A DNA stretch of 64,000 nt. Origin: Bacteroidota bacterium. Its GTDB lineage: Bacteria; Bacteroidota; Ignavibacteria; Kapaibacteriales; Kapaibacteriaceae. The position numbers were made by a program, and so were the translations under genes. The DNA lies in NCBI GenBank assembly GCA_018266735.1, contig JAFDZT010000002.1:78309-142308 (forward strand), written 5' to 3'. The notes below the pieces were generated by a model. That model did not search any database, was not told the origin of the DNA, and saw only the letters and a list, made by a program, of their open reading frames with translations. Positions 16,676-25,997 of this stretch are shown piece after piece (the first letter of the stretch is position 1; the number at the start of each line of letters is the position of its first letter).

Positions 16676-17611
16676 ATGCGGACGCCCCACTTCCTCACAA
16701 CTGTACCGCTTACGGCAACCGAGATCGAGTCGTTGATCGATCGGGCATCTCGTTTTCTCACGCCAACGGGCCTTGCCTCCCTTCCGCCATCCACCTTCTC
16801 GCTTTCTTCCGGCATCGAAGCGCGCATCGTGTTGGCATTCTACGAATCGTCCACACGCACGCGCTTGTCGTTCGAGACCGCCGCACACCGCATGGGTGCG
16901 CGCACGGTGATCTTCGATCCGTCCACGAGCAGCGAAGGAAAGGGCGAGACGTTTCTCGATACAGTGCAGACCATCGACGCTATGGGATTCGACGTGCTCG
17001 TCTTACGTCATGCGCAGAACGGCATTGGCGAATCCATCTCCTCCTTCACATCGATGAGCGTGGTGAATGCCGGAGACGGAACGAATTGTCACCCAACGCA
17101 GGGCTTGCTCGATGCAAGTGCCTTGCGGGAGCGACTTGGTTCGTTGCACGGACAGCGCATCTGCATCGTTGGTGATGTGCGACACAGTCGTGTGGCACGG
17201 TCGCAAGTGGACGTGTTGCAGAAGCTCGGTGCCGAGTTCGCGATCTGTGCGCCCGAGTCACTCATGCCGGACGACGAGCGGTTCGCCACCATGCCTCGAT
17301 TCGATTCGCTCGACGGTGCCTGCGAGTGGGCCACCGTCATCTCTCTGTTACGCATTCAGCGCGAGCGCATCACGGCTGACGTTGTCCCATCGTTGGACGT
17401 GTACCGTGAGCGCTTTGCCATGACCACTGAACGAATGCGCAAAGCACCCAATGTCACGATCATCCATCCGGGTCCGGTGAACTACGGCGTCGAGATCGAC
17501 GAAGACGTTGCCGCCTCGGAACGCTCCCTTATCCGCAGACAAGTGACGCATGGTGTGGCCATGCGCATGACGATCCTTCACTCCATCCTTCAACAACGAA
17601 ACGCACTTTAG
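16676..17611 (+). CDS. pyrB: Aspartate carbamoyltransferase catalytic subunit
   Basis: 311 residues, typical for the catalytic chain. The carbamoyl-phosphate loop [11 protein letters not shown] is at about residues 57-67. Further motifs are [17 protein letters not shown] and HPGPVN. It makes N-carbamoyl-aspartate in the pyrimidine pathway. It lies 8 bp upstream of carB, which makes its carbamoyl-phosphate substrate. No regulatory chain (pyrI) or PyrR-type attenuator is visible, because the start codon almost touches the promoter box. Confidence 0.97.
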   Translation: MRTPHFLTTVPLTATEIESLIDRASRFLTPTGLASLPPSTFSLSSGIEARIVLAFYESSTRTRLSFETAAHRMGARTVIFDPSTSSEGKGETFLDTVQTIDAMGFDVLVLRHAQNGIGESISSFTSMSVVNAGDGTNCHPTQGLLDASALRERLGSLHGQRICIVGDVRHSRVARSQVDVLQKLGAEFAICAPESLMPDDERFATMPRFDSLDGACEWATVISLLRIQRERITADVVPSLDVYRERFAMTTERMRKAPNVTIIHPGPVNYGVEIDEDVAASERSLIRRQVTHGVAMRMTILHSILQQRNAL

Positions 17612-17619
17612 GAACATCC

Positions 17620-20600
17620 ATGCCACGTCGCGACGATCTTCACTGCATTCTTGTGATCGGTTCCGGTCCGATCATCATTGGCCAGGCCTGCGAGTTCGAC
17701 TACTCCGGCACCCAGGCCTGTAAGGTGCTCAAAGAGGAAGGCTATCGCGTTGTGCTGATCAACAGCAATCCGGCAACGATCATGACGGATCCCGACGTTG
17801 CCGATGCAACGTATGTGGAGCCCATCTCGCCACAGTTCATCGAAGAGGTGATCAAGAAGGAACGGCCCGATGCCATCCTTCCCACCATGGGTGGACAGGT
17901 GGCCTTGAATGCCGCTGTGCAACTGCACGAGGCAGGCATTCTGGCAAAGTACAATGTGCAGCTCATCGGCTCGAACATCGAGTCCATCCACAAGGCGGAA
18001 GACCGCGAACTGTTCCTCGAGGCCATGAAGAAGATCGGCATGGACATGCCACGCGGCGGCTTCGTGCATGAGTTCGAGGATGGCATGAAGATGATCGAGA
18101 TCACCGGCTTCCCCGTGATCATCCGTCCGTCCTTCACCATGGGTGGAGCCGGCGGCGGCATTGCCTACAACATGGAAGAGTATCGCGAGATGCTCCGCAA
18201 CGGACTCGTGCAAAGTCCCATCCATCGCGTCCTCGTCGAAGAGAGTCTCATCGGCTGGAAGGAATACGAACTCGAAGTGATGCGCGACTCGAAGGACAAC
18301 GTCGTCATCATCTGCTCCATCGAGAACTTCGATCCCATGGGTGTGCACACGGGTGATTCGATCACCGTTGCACCGGCGCAGACGCTCACCGACCGTGAGT
18401 ATCAGCACATGCGGGATTCCGCGCTGAAGATCATTCGCGAGATCGGCGTGGAGACCGGCGGTTCCAACATCCAGTTCGCCATTCAACCGTCCACCGGACG
18501 TCAGATCATCATCGAAATGAATCCGCGCGTGTCGCGTAGTTCTGCCCTTGCCTCGAAGGCCACCGGATTTCCCATTGCCAAGATCGCGGCCAAGCTGGCC
18601 GTTGGCTATGCGCTCGACGAGATCCTGAACGATATCACGAAGAAGACCCCGGCCTGCTTCGAACCATCCATCGACTATGTGGTGGTGAAAGTGCCGCGTT
18701 GGGACTTCGAGAAGTTCCGCGAGTCCGACAATTCACTCGGCATCCAGATGAAGAGCGTTGGCGAGGCCATGGCCTTCGGTCGGACCTTCAAGGAAGCGCT
18801 GCAGAAATGTTTGCGCAGCCTTGAGCAGAAGCGCTACGGCTTCGGCTACGATGCCCCCGGACTCTGCGATCTGGAACAGCACGATGAGTTCGAGCTCGCT
18901 CCACTCCGTCAACGTCTGCGCATCCGCACCAGCACGTCGATCTTCGACCTCTGCGATGCACTGCGCTTCGGCATCTCTGCCGAAGAGATCCATCAGCTCA
19001 CGAAGTTCGATCCATGGTTCATCGATCAATGTTCGCAGATCGTCGAAGCAGCACAAGACGTGATCAAGTCACGGGAGGGTGGCAAGGACATCACGTCGGT
19101 GGACGCGACCACGATGCGCATGCTCAAGAGCTATGGCTTTAGTGATGTGCAGTTGGCCTTGATGATGGGAACCACCGAAGACGCTGTCCGCGCTCATCGT
19201 AAAGCAATTGGCGTCATTCCGGTCTACAAGACCGTCGACACCTGCGCTGCCGAGTTCGAATCGGAGACGCCGTATCACTACTCCACCTACGGTCAAGAGA
19301 ACGAGGCCAAGCCGTCAGCATCAAAGAAGGTGATCATTCTTGGCAGTGGACCGAATCGCATCGGACAAGGGATCGAGTTCGACTACTGTTGTGTGCAAGG
19401 TGTGTTCGCCTTGCGTGCCCTCGGATACGAGGCCATCATGATCAACTGTAATCCCGAGACCGTGTCGACGGATTACGACACCACCAACAAGCTCTACTTC
19501 GAACCCCTCACGTTCGAAGACGTGATGAACATCATCGAGCTCGAACGTCCGGACGGTGTGGTGGTGACGTTCGGTGGACAGACGCCGTTGAAACTTGCAC
19601 AGCGTCTCTACGAGGCCGGCGTACCGCTCATCGGCACGTCGCCCGAAGGCATCGATCTTGCCGAAGACCGTCAACGCTTCGGAACGCTCATCGACAAGCT
19701 GGGCATTCCATGTCCACCATGGGGCACAGCGCTCAGCGAAGACGAGGCCGTGGTGATCGCAGAGCGGATCGGCTATCCCGTGCTTGTGCGTCCATCCTAC
19801 GTCCTCGGCGGTCGCGCCATGCAGATCTGCTACCGCGAAGACTCGCTGCGCGAGTACATGAAGAATGCTCTTGCGCAAGATCCATCGCGTGCTGTGCTCA
19901 TCGACCACTTTCTTGAGAACGCCTTCGAGTTCGACGTCGATGCCGTCAGCGATGGCACGACCACGGTGATCGGTGGTATGATGCAACACATCGAAGAGGC
20001 CGGCGTGCACTCGGGCGATTCGTCGTGTGTGCTTCCTCCTTACAACATCACCAACGAACAGATGTCCACCATGCAGGCCTATACACGAGAGCTTGCCCGC
20101 GAGCTCTTAGTGGTGGGACTCTTGAACATTCAGTTCGCCATTCAAGGCGACAAGGTCTACGTCCTCGAGGTCAATCCGCGTGCATCGCGCACCGTGCCGT
20201 TCGTCTCGAAGGCAACAGGCGTGAAGCTCGCACAGATCGCAACACAGGTGATGGTGGGTGGCAAGCTCAACGAGATGAACGTGCCGGCCTTCAACCCCAA
20301 TATGGACAGAGTGGCCATCAAGGAATCCGTCTTCCCCTTCATCAAGTTCCCACGGGTGAACGTCTTCCTCGGTCCGGAAATGCGCTCTACGGGCGAAGTG
20401 ATGGGCATGGACAGTTCTTTCGGTCGTGCCATCGTCAAATCGCACATCTCTTCCGGGAACACCTTGCCCACCACCGGCAACGTCTTCATCTCGCTGAGCT
20501 CGCACGACAAGTCGCCGCGCGCTCTCGAGATCGCACGTGGCTATGCCGACCTTGGTTTCTCCATCTATGCCACGCGGGGAACGGCGCAGTTCTTGCAGGA

Positions 20601-20886
20601 ACACGGCATGGATGTGACGCTTGCCTTGAAGCACTATGAAGGGCGACCAAGTATCGTGGACCAGATCGCCAGTGGGGAAGTACAGATCGTGATCAACACA
20701 CCACTCGGCGAAACGGCCCGTCACGATGAGTTCATCATGGGGCAGACGGCCATGAAGTACAAGGTGCCGTTCTTCACCACGCTCGCGGCGGCCGAGGCAT
20801 CGCTCAGCGGCATCATCGCCCTTCGAGACGAAACGTTCACGGCGGTCTCGCTGCAGGAATACTATGCGAAAAGCGCCGGCGCTTGA
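17620..20886 (+). CDS. carB: Carbamoyl-phosphate synthase large subunit
   Basis: 1088 residues, standard length. It has two homologous halves, each with an N-terminal GSGPIxIGQ..EFDYSG or [15 protein letters not shown] motif and an ATP-grasp domain (MGGxxGGIAYN in the first, [12 protein letters not shown] in the second). The last about 140 residues form the methylglyoxal-synthase-like allosteric domain (FISLSSHDK start). It makes carbamoyl phosphate from bicarbonate, two ATP and glutamine-derived ammonia. The glutaminase subunit carA is not in this window. AGGAAC precedes the ATG. The 3' end overlaps prmC by 23 bp. Confidence 0.98.
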   Translation: MPRRDDLHCILVIGSGPIIIGQACEFDYSGTQACKVLKEEGYRVVLINSNPATIMTDPDVADATYVEPISPQFIEEVIKKERPDAILPTMGGQVALNAAVQLHEAGILAKYNVQLIGSNIESIHKAEDRELFLEAMKKIGMDMPRGGFVHEFEDGMKMIEITGFPVIIRPSFTMGGAGGGIAYNMEEYREMLRNGLVQSPIHRVLVEESLIGWKEYELEVMRDSKDNVVIICSIENFDPMGVHTGDSITVAPAQTLTDREYQHMRDSALKIIREIGVETGGSNIQFAIQPSTGRQIIIEMNPRVSRSSALASKATGFPIAKIAAKLAVGYALDEILNDITKKTPACFEPSIDYVVVKVPRWDFEKFRESDNSLGIQMKSVGEAMAFGRTFKEALQKCLRSLEQKRYGFGYDAPGLCDLEQHDEFELAPLRQRLRIRTSTSIFDLCDALRFGISAEEIHQLTKFDPWFIDQCSQIVEAAQDVIKSREGGKDITSVDATTMRMLKSYGFSDVQLALMMGTTEDAVRAHRKAIGVIPVYKTVDTCAAEFESETPYHYSTYGQENEAKPSASKKVIILGSGPNRIGQGIEFDYCCVQGVFALRALGYEAIMINCNPETVSTDYDTTNKLYFEPLTFEDVMNIIELERPDGVVVTFGGQTPLKLAQRLYEAGVPLIGTSPEGIDLAEDRQRFGTLIDKLGIPCPPWGTALSEDEAVVIAERIGYPVLVRPSYVLGGRAMQICYREDSLREYMKNALAQDPSRAVLIDHFLENAFEFDVDAVSDGTTTVIGGMMQHIEEAGVHSGDSSCVLPPYNITNEQMSTMQAYTRELARELLVVGLLNIQFAIQGDKVYVLEVNPRASRTVPFVSKATGVKLAQIATQVMVGGKLNEMNVPAFNPNMDRVAIKESVFPFIKFPRVNVFLGPEMRSTGEVMGMDSSFGRAIVKSHISSGNTLPTTGNVFISLSSHDKSPRALEIARGYADLGFSIYATRGTAQFLQEHGMDVTLALKHYEGRPSIVDQIASGEVQIVINTPLGETARHDEFIMGQTAMKYKVPFFTTLAAAEASLSGIIALRDETFTAVSLQEYYAKSAGA

Positions 20887-21781
20887 ACGGATCTGGACGG
20901 TGATGGACCTGCTACGGTGGGGCACCGACTACTTCGCGGCAAAGGACATCGATAGTCCGCGGCTCACCATGGAACTCATGCTGAGCTCCGTGCTGCAGTG
21001 CACACGTCTGCAGTTGTACACGAACTTCGAGCAACCGCTCACGAAGGACGAGCTTGCGGCTCTGCGACACATGATCGAACGTCGTGTGAAGCGCGAGCCA
21101 TTGCAGTACATCCTGGGCAAGGCCGACTTCTACGGTCTTGCCTTCGACGTCACACCCGACGTGCTCATCCCGCGTCCGGAGACGGAGATCCTTGTCGAAC
21201 GTGCCGTTCGTTTTCTCAAAACGTTCGATGCCCCCGTCAACGCCCTCGACATCGGCACCGGCACCGGATGTATTCCCATCGCCTGTCTGAAGTATCACCC
21301 CGGCACGCAGTGGACGGCCATCGACAAGTCGCACGCCGCCCTCGACGTTGCCAGCCGCAACGCCGAACACCACGGTGCGCTCGACCACATACACTTCCTC
21401 CACCTCGACTTCTTCGAAAACTTGTCACTTGTCACTCGTCACTCGTCACTCAACTCGTCACTCGTCACTCGTCACTTCTCACTCATCTCCATGAATCCTC
21501 CCTACATCCCTTCCTCCGAGGTTCCCACCTTGCAGGCAGAGGTACGGGACTTCGAGCCGCACATGGCTCTCACCGACGATGGGGATGGCACGGCCTTCTA
21601 CGTACGCCTGGCAGACGTCGGGAAAGAACTCCTCGCGCCACACGGACGGATCTTCATGGAGGTAGCCCAGGGTCAGTCGGAGGAAGTTCAAGAGATCTTC
21701 ACATCGCGCGGATATGAAACATCCGTAATACTCGACCTTGCCTCCATCCCCCGTATCGTTACAGCGAACCTTTTTTCGTAG
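20864..21781 (+). CDS. prmC: Peptide-chain release factor glutamine methyltransferase with inserted repeat
   Basis: 305 residues. An N-terminal helical domain (about 1-95) is followed by a SAM-dependent methyltransferase domain with [11 protein letters not shown], motif [13 protein letters not shown] and the catalytic NPPY (about 209-212). Family knowledge: it methylates the Gln of the GGQ motif in release factors RF1/RF2. Residues about 188-207, just before NPPY, are SLVTRHS-type repeats encoded by a heptanucleotide tract, making this segment about 13 residues longer than in E. coli PrmC. It overlaps carB by 23 bp. A later ATG at 20903 is possible but would drop the conserved IWTV start. Confidence 0.93.
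   Translation: MRKAPALERIWTVMDLLRWGTDYFAAKDIDSPRLTMELMLSSVLQCTRLQLYTNFEQPLTKDELAALRHMIERRVKREPLQYILGKADFYGLAFDVTPDVLIPRPETEILVERAVRFLKTFDAPVNALDIGTGTGCIPIACLKYHPGTQWTAIDKSHAALDVASRNAEHHGALDHIHFLHLDFFENLSLVTRHSSLNSSLVTRHFSLISMNPPYIPSSEVPTLQAEVRDFEPHMALTDDGDGTAFYVRLADVGKELLAPHGRIFMEVAQGQSEEVQEIFTSRGYETSVILDLASIPRIVTANLFS
21424..21484 (+). repeat. Heptanucleotide tandem repeat (GTCACTC)n inside prmC
   Basis: Eight copies of a 7-bp unit: GTCACTT, then three GTCACTC, a 5-nt AACTC interruption, two GTCACTC, GTCACTT, and CTCACTC. It lies within the prmC reading frame, encoding two runs of SLVTRH. Because 7 is not a multiple of 3, gain or loss of a single unit would shift the frame before the catalytic NPPY motif. 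Confidence 0.95.
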
Positions 21782-21786
21782 TTTTG
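21779..21786 (+). promoter_or_regulatory. -7 promoter box (TAGTTTTG) for the STAS gene, overlapping the prmC stop
   Basis: Exact TAnnTTTG whose first three bases are the TAG stop codon of prmC. It ends 7 nt before the ATG at 21794, so the transcript is predicted to be leaderless or nearly so. Confidence 0.65.
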
Positions 21787-21793
21787 GCCTCTC

Positions 21794-22153
21794 ATGGACC
21801 AAGAGCAGATAGAGGTACAAGAAGTAGGGCCGTGTACGGTCGTTTCCCTCCGCGGGCAATTCATCGGCGGGGAAGAGACCGACGCCGTCCGAGATCTGTT
21901 GACCGATCTGGCAAGGGAGCAGGGCAGAAGGGTGATCGTGGATTTCACGGACGTTCGGTTCGCGAACTCATCGATGATCGGAGTGTTGCTCTCTGCGCAC
22001 GCTGCTTTTGCAAGAACGGGCGGAACGATGGCATTGGCGGGGATGAACGAAGCGATGAGCGATGTGTTCACCGTAACCAAAATGCACTTGATCTTCTCTC
22101 TCTATGCAACGGTCCAGGCTGCGTTGTCTGAACTGAATGTGTCAAACGTCTAA
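21794..22153 (+). CDS. STAS-domain protein (anti-sigma-factor antagonist type)
   Basis: 119 residues, one STAS domain of SpoIIAA/RsbV type. The strand VVSLRGQFIGGEE is followed by VIVDFTDVRFANSSMIGVLL, where the Ser pair near residues 61-62 sits at the usual phosphorylation loop (commonly DSSGL, here NSSMI). Such proteins bind kinase anti-sigma factors or, in some cases, transport or signalling partners. No partner kinase or phosphatase lies nearby. A 27-bp gap separates it from the ExbB/TonB locus, so co-transcription is plausible but unproven. Confidence 0.85.
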   Translation: MDQEQIEVQEVGPCTVVSLRGQFIGGEETDAVRDLLTDLAREQGRRVIVDFTDVRFANSSMIGVLLSAHAAFARTGGTMALAGMNEAMSDVFTVTKMHLIFSLYATVQAALSELNVSNV

Positions 22154-22180
22154 TACCACTTCTTCAATTTTAGGTGTCGC

Positions 22181-22960
22181 ATGAAGAACCGTTTTAATCT
22201 GGTTGTCTTCGTCGCTTGTATGGCAACGGCCTTTGCGCTGTACTACTTGCTGCTCGGTAACAAGAACAACTTCTCGGATGTGGAGAAGCTTGTTCCGATC
22301 AATGCCCTGGGAACGATCTACACAGGTGGATTTCTCGTAGGAGCACTGATCGGTTGTGTTCTGTTGGCCCTTACCTATGCTATCGAGCGCTTCTTGTCGA
22401 TCGGCAAGGCCTCGGGCACGGGCGCGATGCTTCCTTTTGGCAAGGCCGTTGTGGACCATGTTCGCAAGGGGAACTATGCAGAGGCGATCAAGGCCTGTGA
22501 CGCACAACGTGGCTCGCTTGCCAACGTGTTGCGTGCAGCGGTCGATCGTTTCCAATCCGTTGAGAACGATGCGAACATGGAGTCGGATCAGAAGCTTGCA
22601 GAAGTGCAACGCGTGATCGACGAGAACATGAACCTTGAAACACCGTTGCTCGAGAAGAACCTGGTGATCCTCTCGACGGTGGCCTCGGTATCGACGATGA
22701 TCGGTCTGCTCGGAACGACGCTCGGAATGATCCGTTCGTTCGCTGCACTGGGTGCCGGTGGTTCCGTGTCGGCTCAATCGCTGTCGATCGGTATCTCGGA
22801 AGCTCTCTACAACACGGCCGGTGGACTTATCGCCGCTGTGGTCTCGATCATCGCCTACAACTTCTTCACGACAAAGGTTGACAACTTCACGTACACCATG
22901 GACGAGACGATCCTCGACCTCATGGAAACGCTCGCGGTAAAGACTGGCACGAAGCACTAA
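22181..22960 (+). CDS. exbB: MotA/TolQ/ExbB proton channel family protein
   Basis: 259 residues. Three membrane helices lie at about 8-24, 46-68 and 160-180, with a further C-terminal helix around 205-228. The MotA/TolQ core has STVASVSTMIGLLGTTLGMIRSF and SIGISEALYNTAGGL. With ExbD it forms the proton-conducting complex that energises TonB at the inner membrane. It is the first gene of an ExbB-ExbD-ExbD-TonB-small-protein-PstS-like-TPR run with short gaps. The assignment to Exb rather than Tol rests on the downstream TonB gene. Confidence 0.93.
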   Translation: MKNRFNLVVFVACMATAFALYYLLLGNKNNFSDVEKLVPINALGTIYTGGFLVGALIGCVLLALTYAIERFLSIGKASGTGAMLPFGKAVVDHVRKGNYAEAIKACDAQRGSLANVLRAAVDRFQSVENDANMESDQKLAEVQRVIDENMNLETPLLEKNLVILSTVASVSTMIGLLGTTLGMIRSFAALGAGGSVSAQSLSIGISEALYNTAGGLIAAVVSIIAYNFFTTKVDNFTYTMDETILDLMETLAVKTGTKH

Positions 22961-22986
22961 GCCACACGTAACCACGAGGGAAACCT

Positions 22987-23511
22987 ATGTCGAAGATCCA
23001 TAAGAAACGTGTTGGCTTTGTGTTGGACATGACGCCGCTGGTGGACATCACGTTCCTCCTGCTGACGTTCTTCATGTTCACGGCAAAGTTCAAGAGCGAG
23101 TCGGAAAGCGAAACGAAGTACGAGGTCAAGCGACCGAAGTCCACGGTGGACTCGACGAAGCTGCCCGAGAAGGATCTGTTCATGATCAAGATCGGGATCG
23201 ACTCCACAGCCAAGGACACGGCCTATTTCGTGTCGATGGTCAGTGAAAAGGATCGTGACGCCCTTGCAAAGTTCATGGTCGAACAGAAGTATCCGGGAGC
23301 AGAGCTCACGAATGCGCAGTTCGCGATCAAGGACACTGTGTGGTTGAGCAAGGCCGTTCTTGCAGGTCGTGGCATCAATGGTGCGGCAAAGTTCGCCGTT
23401 GATGCCGACAAGCGAGTTCGATTCCAGTGGATCGAGAACGCCATGGAGGTGATGCGTCGCAATCGTGCGACGACGTTCAACTTCGTGACGGACAAAAAGC
23501 AGGGTATGTAA
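22987..23511 (+). CDS. exbD: ExbD/TolR-family biopolymer transport protein (first copy)
   Basis: 174 residues. A short basic cytoplasmic start (MSKIHKKR) is followed by one membrane helix with the hallmark LDMTPLVDITFLLLTFFMF, containing the conserved protonatable Asp at about residue 21. The rest is periplasmic. It lies 26 bp after ExbB and 36 bp before a second ExbD-like gene. The periplasmic domain differs strongly from the second copy, so the pair may form a heteromeric complex, as in many Bacteroidota loci. Confidence 0.92.
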   Translation: MSKIHKKRVGFVLDMTPLVDITFLLLTFFMFTAKFKSESESETKYEVKRPKSTVDSTKLPEKDLFMIKIGIDSTAKDTAYFVSMVSEKDRDALAKFMVEQKYPGAELTNAQFAIKDTVWLSKAVLAGRGINGAAKFAVDADKRVRFQWIENAMEVMRRNRATTFNFVTDKKQGM

Positions 23512-23547
23512 GCCCTGTTCTCTAGCAATCAAGATTTGAGGTAACGC

Positions 23548-24099
23548 ATGGCTGGTGGTGGCGAGGCACTCGGTGGCGGAGGAAAACAACGCCGCGGGAA
23601 AGCCGGAAAACGCAAGGGGAAGAAGCGCCTAGGCTTCCGACTCGACATGACGCCGCTCGTGGACATCACCTTTCTTCTGTTGACGTTCTTCATGTTGACC
23701 ACGTCCATGATCACGCCGCAGACGATGGAAATGTCCGTTCCTCCGCAATTGGATGTTCCGATCGAAGTGAAGCAGTCCGAGTTGTTGACGATCCGTGTGC
23801 GAGCAGACGGTAAGGTGTTCTACAACATGGGTCTGGATCAGCCGGCCGTTGTCACGATCAAGGAACTCCACAAAGTGGTGGTCGAGCAGAACGTGAACTT
23901 GAAGAATCGATGCATTGTTGTGTTGAAGACCGCTCGGAATGTGCCATACGGCCTGTTCATCAGCGTGTTCGACGAGATCAATCAATGCGAGAACGACATC
24001 ATCAACGGACTCCGCGGCATGGGCATCAATAAACGCGAACGCAAGTTCACGGTGGCGCCGATGGATCCGAAGGACGAAACGGAGATCGGAAGCCTATGA
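23548..24099 (+). CDS. exbD: ExbD/TolR-family biopolymer transport protein (second copy)
   Basis: 183 residues. A Gly/Lys/Arg-rich cytoplasmic start of about 28 residues (GGGEALGGGG then basic) precedes the membrane helix with LDMTPLVDITFLLLTFFML. The periplasmic domain has VPPQLDVPIEVKQSELLTIRV, closer to classical ExbD than the first copy. It overlaps the TonB gene by 4 bp. It acts with ExbB and TonB in energising outer-membrane transport. Confidence 0.92.
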   Translation: MAGGGEALGGGGKQRRGKAGKRKGKKRLGFRLDMTPLVDITFLLLTFFMLTTSMITPQTMEMSVPPQLDVPIEVKQSELLTIRVRADGKVFYNMGLDQPAVVTIKELHKVVVEQNVNLKNRCIVVLKTARNVPYGLFISVFDEINQCENDIINGLRGMGINKRERKFTVAPMDPKDETEIGSL

Positions 24100-24866
24100 C
24101 AACGATCGCATCAGATGGGCTTCAAGGCCTGAAGTACGGAGCACCCGAGCTCAAGATCATCATCAACAAGAACACCGTTCGTGCCTTCATCGTCACGTCG
24201 TCCGTTCTCTTGTTGTTGTTGCTAGGCTATGTGGTCTCTCAGATCATTGCCGAACGGATGCGCGTTCCGATCCCGAAGGTCAGGATGACGCGCGTGAGCC
24301 TCGAGTCGCTCGCACCTCCTCCCTCCAGTGACGATGCGCCGCCACCTCCACCGCCCGCCGAGACCATGGTGAACACCGGTCCGGCTGCACGTGCCGGTAC
24401 GCCGGTTCCTGTGCCGGATGCGTTGTTGGCTCCCGATGCAAAGGACTTTGCCAATGTGGATGAAGTGAATCGTGCTTCGTCGGTTGGTGGCGACGGGAAC
24501 GACAACGGGGGATTCGCCGACATGGGCAATGGCAACGTGAACGTGCAAACACGCGAAGCAGAGCCTGACGTGGATGAGTTCATTGCTGTTGAGAAGGAGC
24601 CCAATTTTGATTACGCTGCTCTTCAAAAGAGTGTAAAGTATCCGGACATGGCTCGGCGAAATGGCATCGAGGGTGTGGTGCTTGTGGCCGCACTCATCGG
24701 CAAGGATGGCAAAGTGATGAAGACGCAAATCGTGGACTCAGAGCATGAGCTCCTGAACGATGCCGCCGTCAAGGCGGTCTTGGCAACGTCCTTCACACCT
24801 GGAATTCAAAACGGTAATCCCGTCATGTGTTGGGTCCGCATTCCATTGCGCTTCCAACTTCGGTAA
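24096..24866 (+). CDS. tonB: TonB-family energy transducer
   Basis: 256 residues. A cytoplasmic start is followed by one membrane anchor (about 29-50), a Pro-rich spacer (PPPSSDDAPPPPPPAE near 75-90) and the TonB C-terminal domain (about 165-256) with VKYPDMARRNGIEGVVLV and a terminal CWVRIPLRFQLR. It spans the periplasm to drive TonB-dependent receptors using ExbBD proton energy. The ATG overlaps the second ExbD by 4 bp. A related C-terminal domain occurs in the secreted protein at 54450-55163. Confidence 0.95.
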   Translation: MTTIASDGLQGLKYGAPELKIIINKNTVRAFIVTSSVLLLLLLGYVVSQIIAERMRVPIPKVRMTRVSLESLAPPPSSDDAPPPPPPAETMVNTGPAARAGTPVPVPDALLAPDAKDFANVDEVNRASSVGGDGNDNGGFADMGNGNVNVQTREAEPDVDEFIAVEKEPNFDYAALQKSVKYPDMARRNGIEGVVLVAALIGKDGKVMKTQIVDSEHELLNDAAVKAVLATSFTPGIQNGNPVMCWVRIPLRFQLR

Positions 24867-24877
24867 TACAACGCACC

Positions 24878-25084
24878 ATGACATATGTGAACTATGCCGC
24901 CAGGATCCTGGTCATTCTCATGGGAATGGCCATCCTTGGCGGCATTTCTCCTTTTGATAGGCTCGACGCCAACATCAAATGGATACTGGGCTCACTCGTC
25001 GTGTTGTATGGCGTGTATCGAATATTCACGTATCGCGCCGCATTGCGGCGATATCACGATGTCCAGGAAGATGACGATGCGTAA
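24878..25084 (+). CDS. Small two-helix membrane protein
   Basis: 68 residues. Two hydrophobic helices lie at about 8-21 (ILVILMGMAILGG) and 30-48 (WILGSLVVLYGVYRIFTY), separated by a short DRLDANIK loop, and the tail is charged (HDVQEDDDA). I do not recognise the family. It lies 11 bp after tonB and overlaps the next gene by 8 bp, so it is probably co-translated. The context suggests an accessory to the Exb/TonB complex or to the binding-protein-like lipoprotein. The ATG at 24878 follows a short gap with no strong ribosome site. Confidence 0.75.
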   Translation: MTYVNYAARILVILMGMAILGGISPFDRLDANIKWILGSLVVLYGVYRIFTYRAALRRYHDVQEDDDA

Positions 25085-25991
25085 CTCCTTGTCCCTCCTC
25101 GCAGCGATTCTGATCGCAGTGTTCGGCACCTCGTGCTCGAACGAGGAAGCACGTCAAGACCACGAGACCGTCCTGAGCGGCACGGCCACCATCTTGGTGG
25201 ACAGTGCGATCCATGATATGCTGCGTGCATCGAAGGCCATCTACGATTCGCTGACGCCCAAGGCCCACGTGACCTTCAAGCCCGTGGATGCTCGCACGGC
25301 AACGTCGGAACTCTTTGCAACGAACGCACGCGGGATCATCGTCGCACGCGACCTGCTGCCGGACGAGCAAACGGCGCTGAAGAGCAGGGGAGCCGACTTC
25401 CCTCGCACACTTCTCGCCACCGACGCACTCGTCTTCTACACCCTTCGGTCGTTCCCGACCGATACGTTGAACGACCAACAGATCAAGGACCTATTGAAGG
25501 GCGGCAAGGTGGACCTTGCTCCTCTCCGCCTTTCCACACCTCCTGTCTTCGTGGTTCCCGGTGTGAACTCATCCGTCTACGGCAACCTCGTCAACGTGGT
25601 CTTGCACGGACAGATGCCGACGGCACGCATGATCGAGACCACATTGCATTCGGCGGCGCGCGAGGCCGTATTGGCGCAACCCGGACGTATCGGTGTGGGT
25701 CTGCTTTCTCAACTGGTTCGCGACACGGCCTTCAAGATGTTGCGCATCGGATTCAACGATACGAGCGGCGCTCGCGTCTATCCCCAGCATGTTCATCAAG
25801 GTTACGTTGTCCAGGGTATGTATCCGTATCCCGTTCCGATCTACATGATGTTGAAGGATGCCGTCAGTCAGTACAGCATTCCCACCGGCATCATGCAGTT
25901 CCTGGCACGGGACGGAAAGGCACAGCGAACATTCCTTGATGCAGGCATTGTGCCTGCGCATGCAAAGATCGAATTGAACATCACCGAATAA
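25077..25991 (+). CDS. PstS-like substrate-binding lipoprotein
   Basis: 304 residues. The N-terminal signal with lipobox (VFGTSC, Cys at about 21) predicts a lipoprotein. The body resembles periplasmic phosphate-binding-type (PBP-like II) proteins: SGTATILVDSAIHDML, a middle FYTLRSFPTDTLNDQQIKDLLKGG segment (PstS-like threshold motif) and a C-terminal PVPIYMMLKDA. No ABC permease or ATPase is linked, so it is unlikely to feed a classical importer. It may sense or scaffold in the ExbBD/TonB context. The ATG at 25077 was chosen because AGGAAG lies 6 nt upstream. ATGs at 25059 and 25071 are alternatives. Confidence 0.75.
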   Translation: MRNSLSLLAAILIAVFGTSCSNEEARQDHETVLSGTATILVDSAIHDMLRASKAIYDSLTPKAHVTFKPVDARTATSELFATNARGIIVARDLLPDEQTALKSRGADFPRTLLATDALVFYTLRSFPTDTLNDQQIKDLLKGGKVDLAPLRLSTPPVFVVPGVNSSVYGNLVNVVLHGQMPTARMIETTLHSAAREAVLAQPGRIGVGLLSQLVRDTAFKMLRIGFNDTSGARVYPQHVHQGYVVQGMYPYPVPIYMMLKDAVSQYSIPTGIMQFLARDGKAQRTFLDAGIVPAHAKIELNITE

Positions 25992-25997
25992 CACTCC

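Noticed and set aside
21424-21484. Possible CRISPR array
   Set aside because: The unit is only 7 bp, without spacers, and no cas gene is present. It is a simple tandem repeat within prmC.
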